Below are positions 62,800 to 64,000 of a DNA stretch of 64,000 bases, piece after piece. Numbering within the stretch: the first letter of the stretch is position 1; every line of letters starts with the position of its first letter. The DNA is from Nitrosospira lacus. Its GTDB lineage: Bacteria > Pseudomonadota > Gammaproteobacteria > Burkholderiales > Nitrosomonadaceae. The notes under the pieces are model-generated. The model searched no databases and was not told the DNA's origin. It saw nothing but the letters and a program-made list of their open reading frames with translations. The stretch spans positions 62,001 to 126,000 of the forward strand of contig NZ_CP021106.3 in the NCBI RefSeq assembly GCF_000355765.4, read 5' to 3'. The translations under genes were made by a program, and so were the position numbers.

Positions 62800-63132
62800 T
62801 TAATCCTTCTCTATACTGTTCAAGGTTCCCTTGGGCAGCAGGGTCTGTATGGCAGTCTTTTGAATGACGATCTGCACATTTTCGGCAATCTGGAGTATTA
62901 CGTAATTACCGCTGACCTTGCTCACGCGTCCCAGCTGACCCCCTGTGGTCGCCACCTCGTCGCCCTTTTGCAGCGCCTCTATCATCAGTTTCTGTTCCTT
63001 GGCGCGCTTCGCCTGAGGACGAATCAGCAGAAGGTAAAATACGGCGAATATGCCGATCAGCGGAAGCAGGCTCATAAAATCAGCACCTGTTGGAGCAGAA
63101 GCGGCCTGGGCGAAAGCTTCACTAATCAACAT
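62800..63132 (-). CDS. yajC: Sec translocon accessory subunit YajC
   Basis: 110 aa. One membrane helix (LPLIGIFAVFYLLLIRPQAKR) then GDEVATTGGQLGRV, the family core. Located between tgt and secD, the conserved order in proteobacteria. Start MLISEAFAQAA with a GGAG about 5 nt upstream. Confidence 0.95.
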   Translation of the reverse strand: MLISEAFAQAASAPTGADFMSLLPLIGIFAVFYLLLIRPQAKRAKEQKLMIEALQKGDEVATTGGQLGRVSKVSGNYVILQIAENVQIVIQKTAIQTLLPKGTLNSIEKD

Positions 63133-63168
63133 GACATTCTCCGATGATAGTTGAAAAAAAACGCGATT

Positions 63169-64000
<832 letters not shown>

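Overview
This window reads as a chromosomal stretch of a betaproteobacterial ammonia oxidiser, most likely Nitrosospira (Nitrosomonadaceae). That rests on recognising the proteins: a LuxI synthase with a distant LuxR, a two-domain multicopper oxidase of the kind known from Nitrosomonas, HemP/Bfd/Bfr iron genes, a FadD-PlsC type fusion, and betaproteobacterial gene orders (ndk-rlmN, nadK/hrcA-hemH, tgt-yajC-secD-secF). No database search was possible, so the genus is an inference. No tRNA, rRNA or CRISPR array was seen.

Layout. 1-13.6 kb is housekeeping: rlmN (cut by the left edge), ndk, an M1 peptidase coupled to a ChaN-PDZ protein, purL, the bifunctional NAD(P)HX repair enzyme, and a three-domain ACP / AMP-ligase / acyltransferase fusion. 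13.9-24.9 kb is a redox and metal block: 2-Cys peroxiredoxin, a ferritin-like protein, small unknowns, a luxI gene with two lux-box-like dyads upstream and a coupled degenerate receiver protein downstream, a TonB-dependent siderophore receptor, a PepSY membrane protein, a DUF4198 protein, a two-domain multicopper oxidase, a DUF2325 protein, and bfr-bfd-hemP behind a Fur-box-like site.

25.1-39.9 kb is a surface-glycan cluster that looks acquired. It starts beside an APS-kinase (cysC) remnant and holds a Wzm/Wzt-type ABC exporter, four GT2 glycosyltransferases, two TylF-like methyltransferases, a DegT aminotransferase, a PhyH dioxygenase, a WbqC protein, a NeuD-type acetyltransferase, a beta-propeller glycosidase-like protein and an epimerase. 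Genes lie on both strands, much of it is visibly AT-richer than the flanks, and an intact mazEF pair sits inside.

40-64 kb returns to core genes: arfB, a histidine kinase and receiver pair, a carboxylesterase, a Tat-exported transglutaminase-like protein, darP, pmbA, an RpfE-type protein, the luxR gene, xth, folE, a diiron-like protein, recN, nadK, hrcA, hemH, a DedA protein, and secF-secD-yajC-tgt (tgt cut by the right edge). Several short repeats with inverted ends, resembling non-autonomous transposons (MITEs), sit directly 5' of core genes (ndk, darP, pmbA, recN, luxR). Two families occur twice and two insertions keep target-site duplications.

The points most worth following up are the quorum-sensing module (two lux boxes, luxI, coupled receiver-like protein, luxR about 32 kb away), the glycan cluster chemistry, and the MITE families placed at the 5' ends of housekeeping genes.
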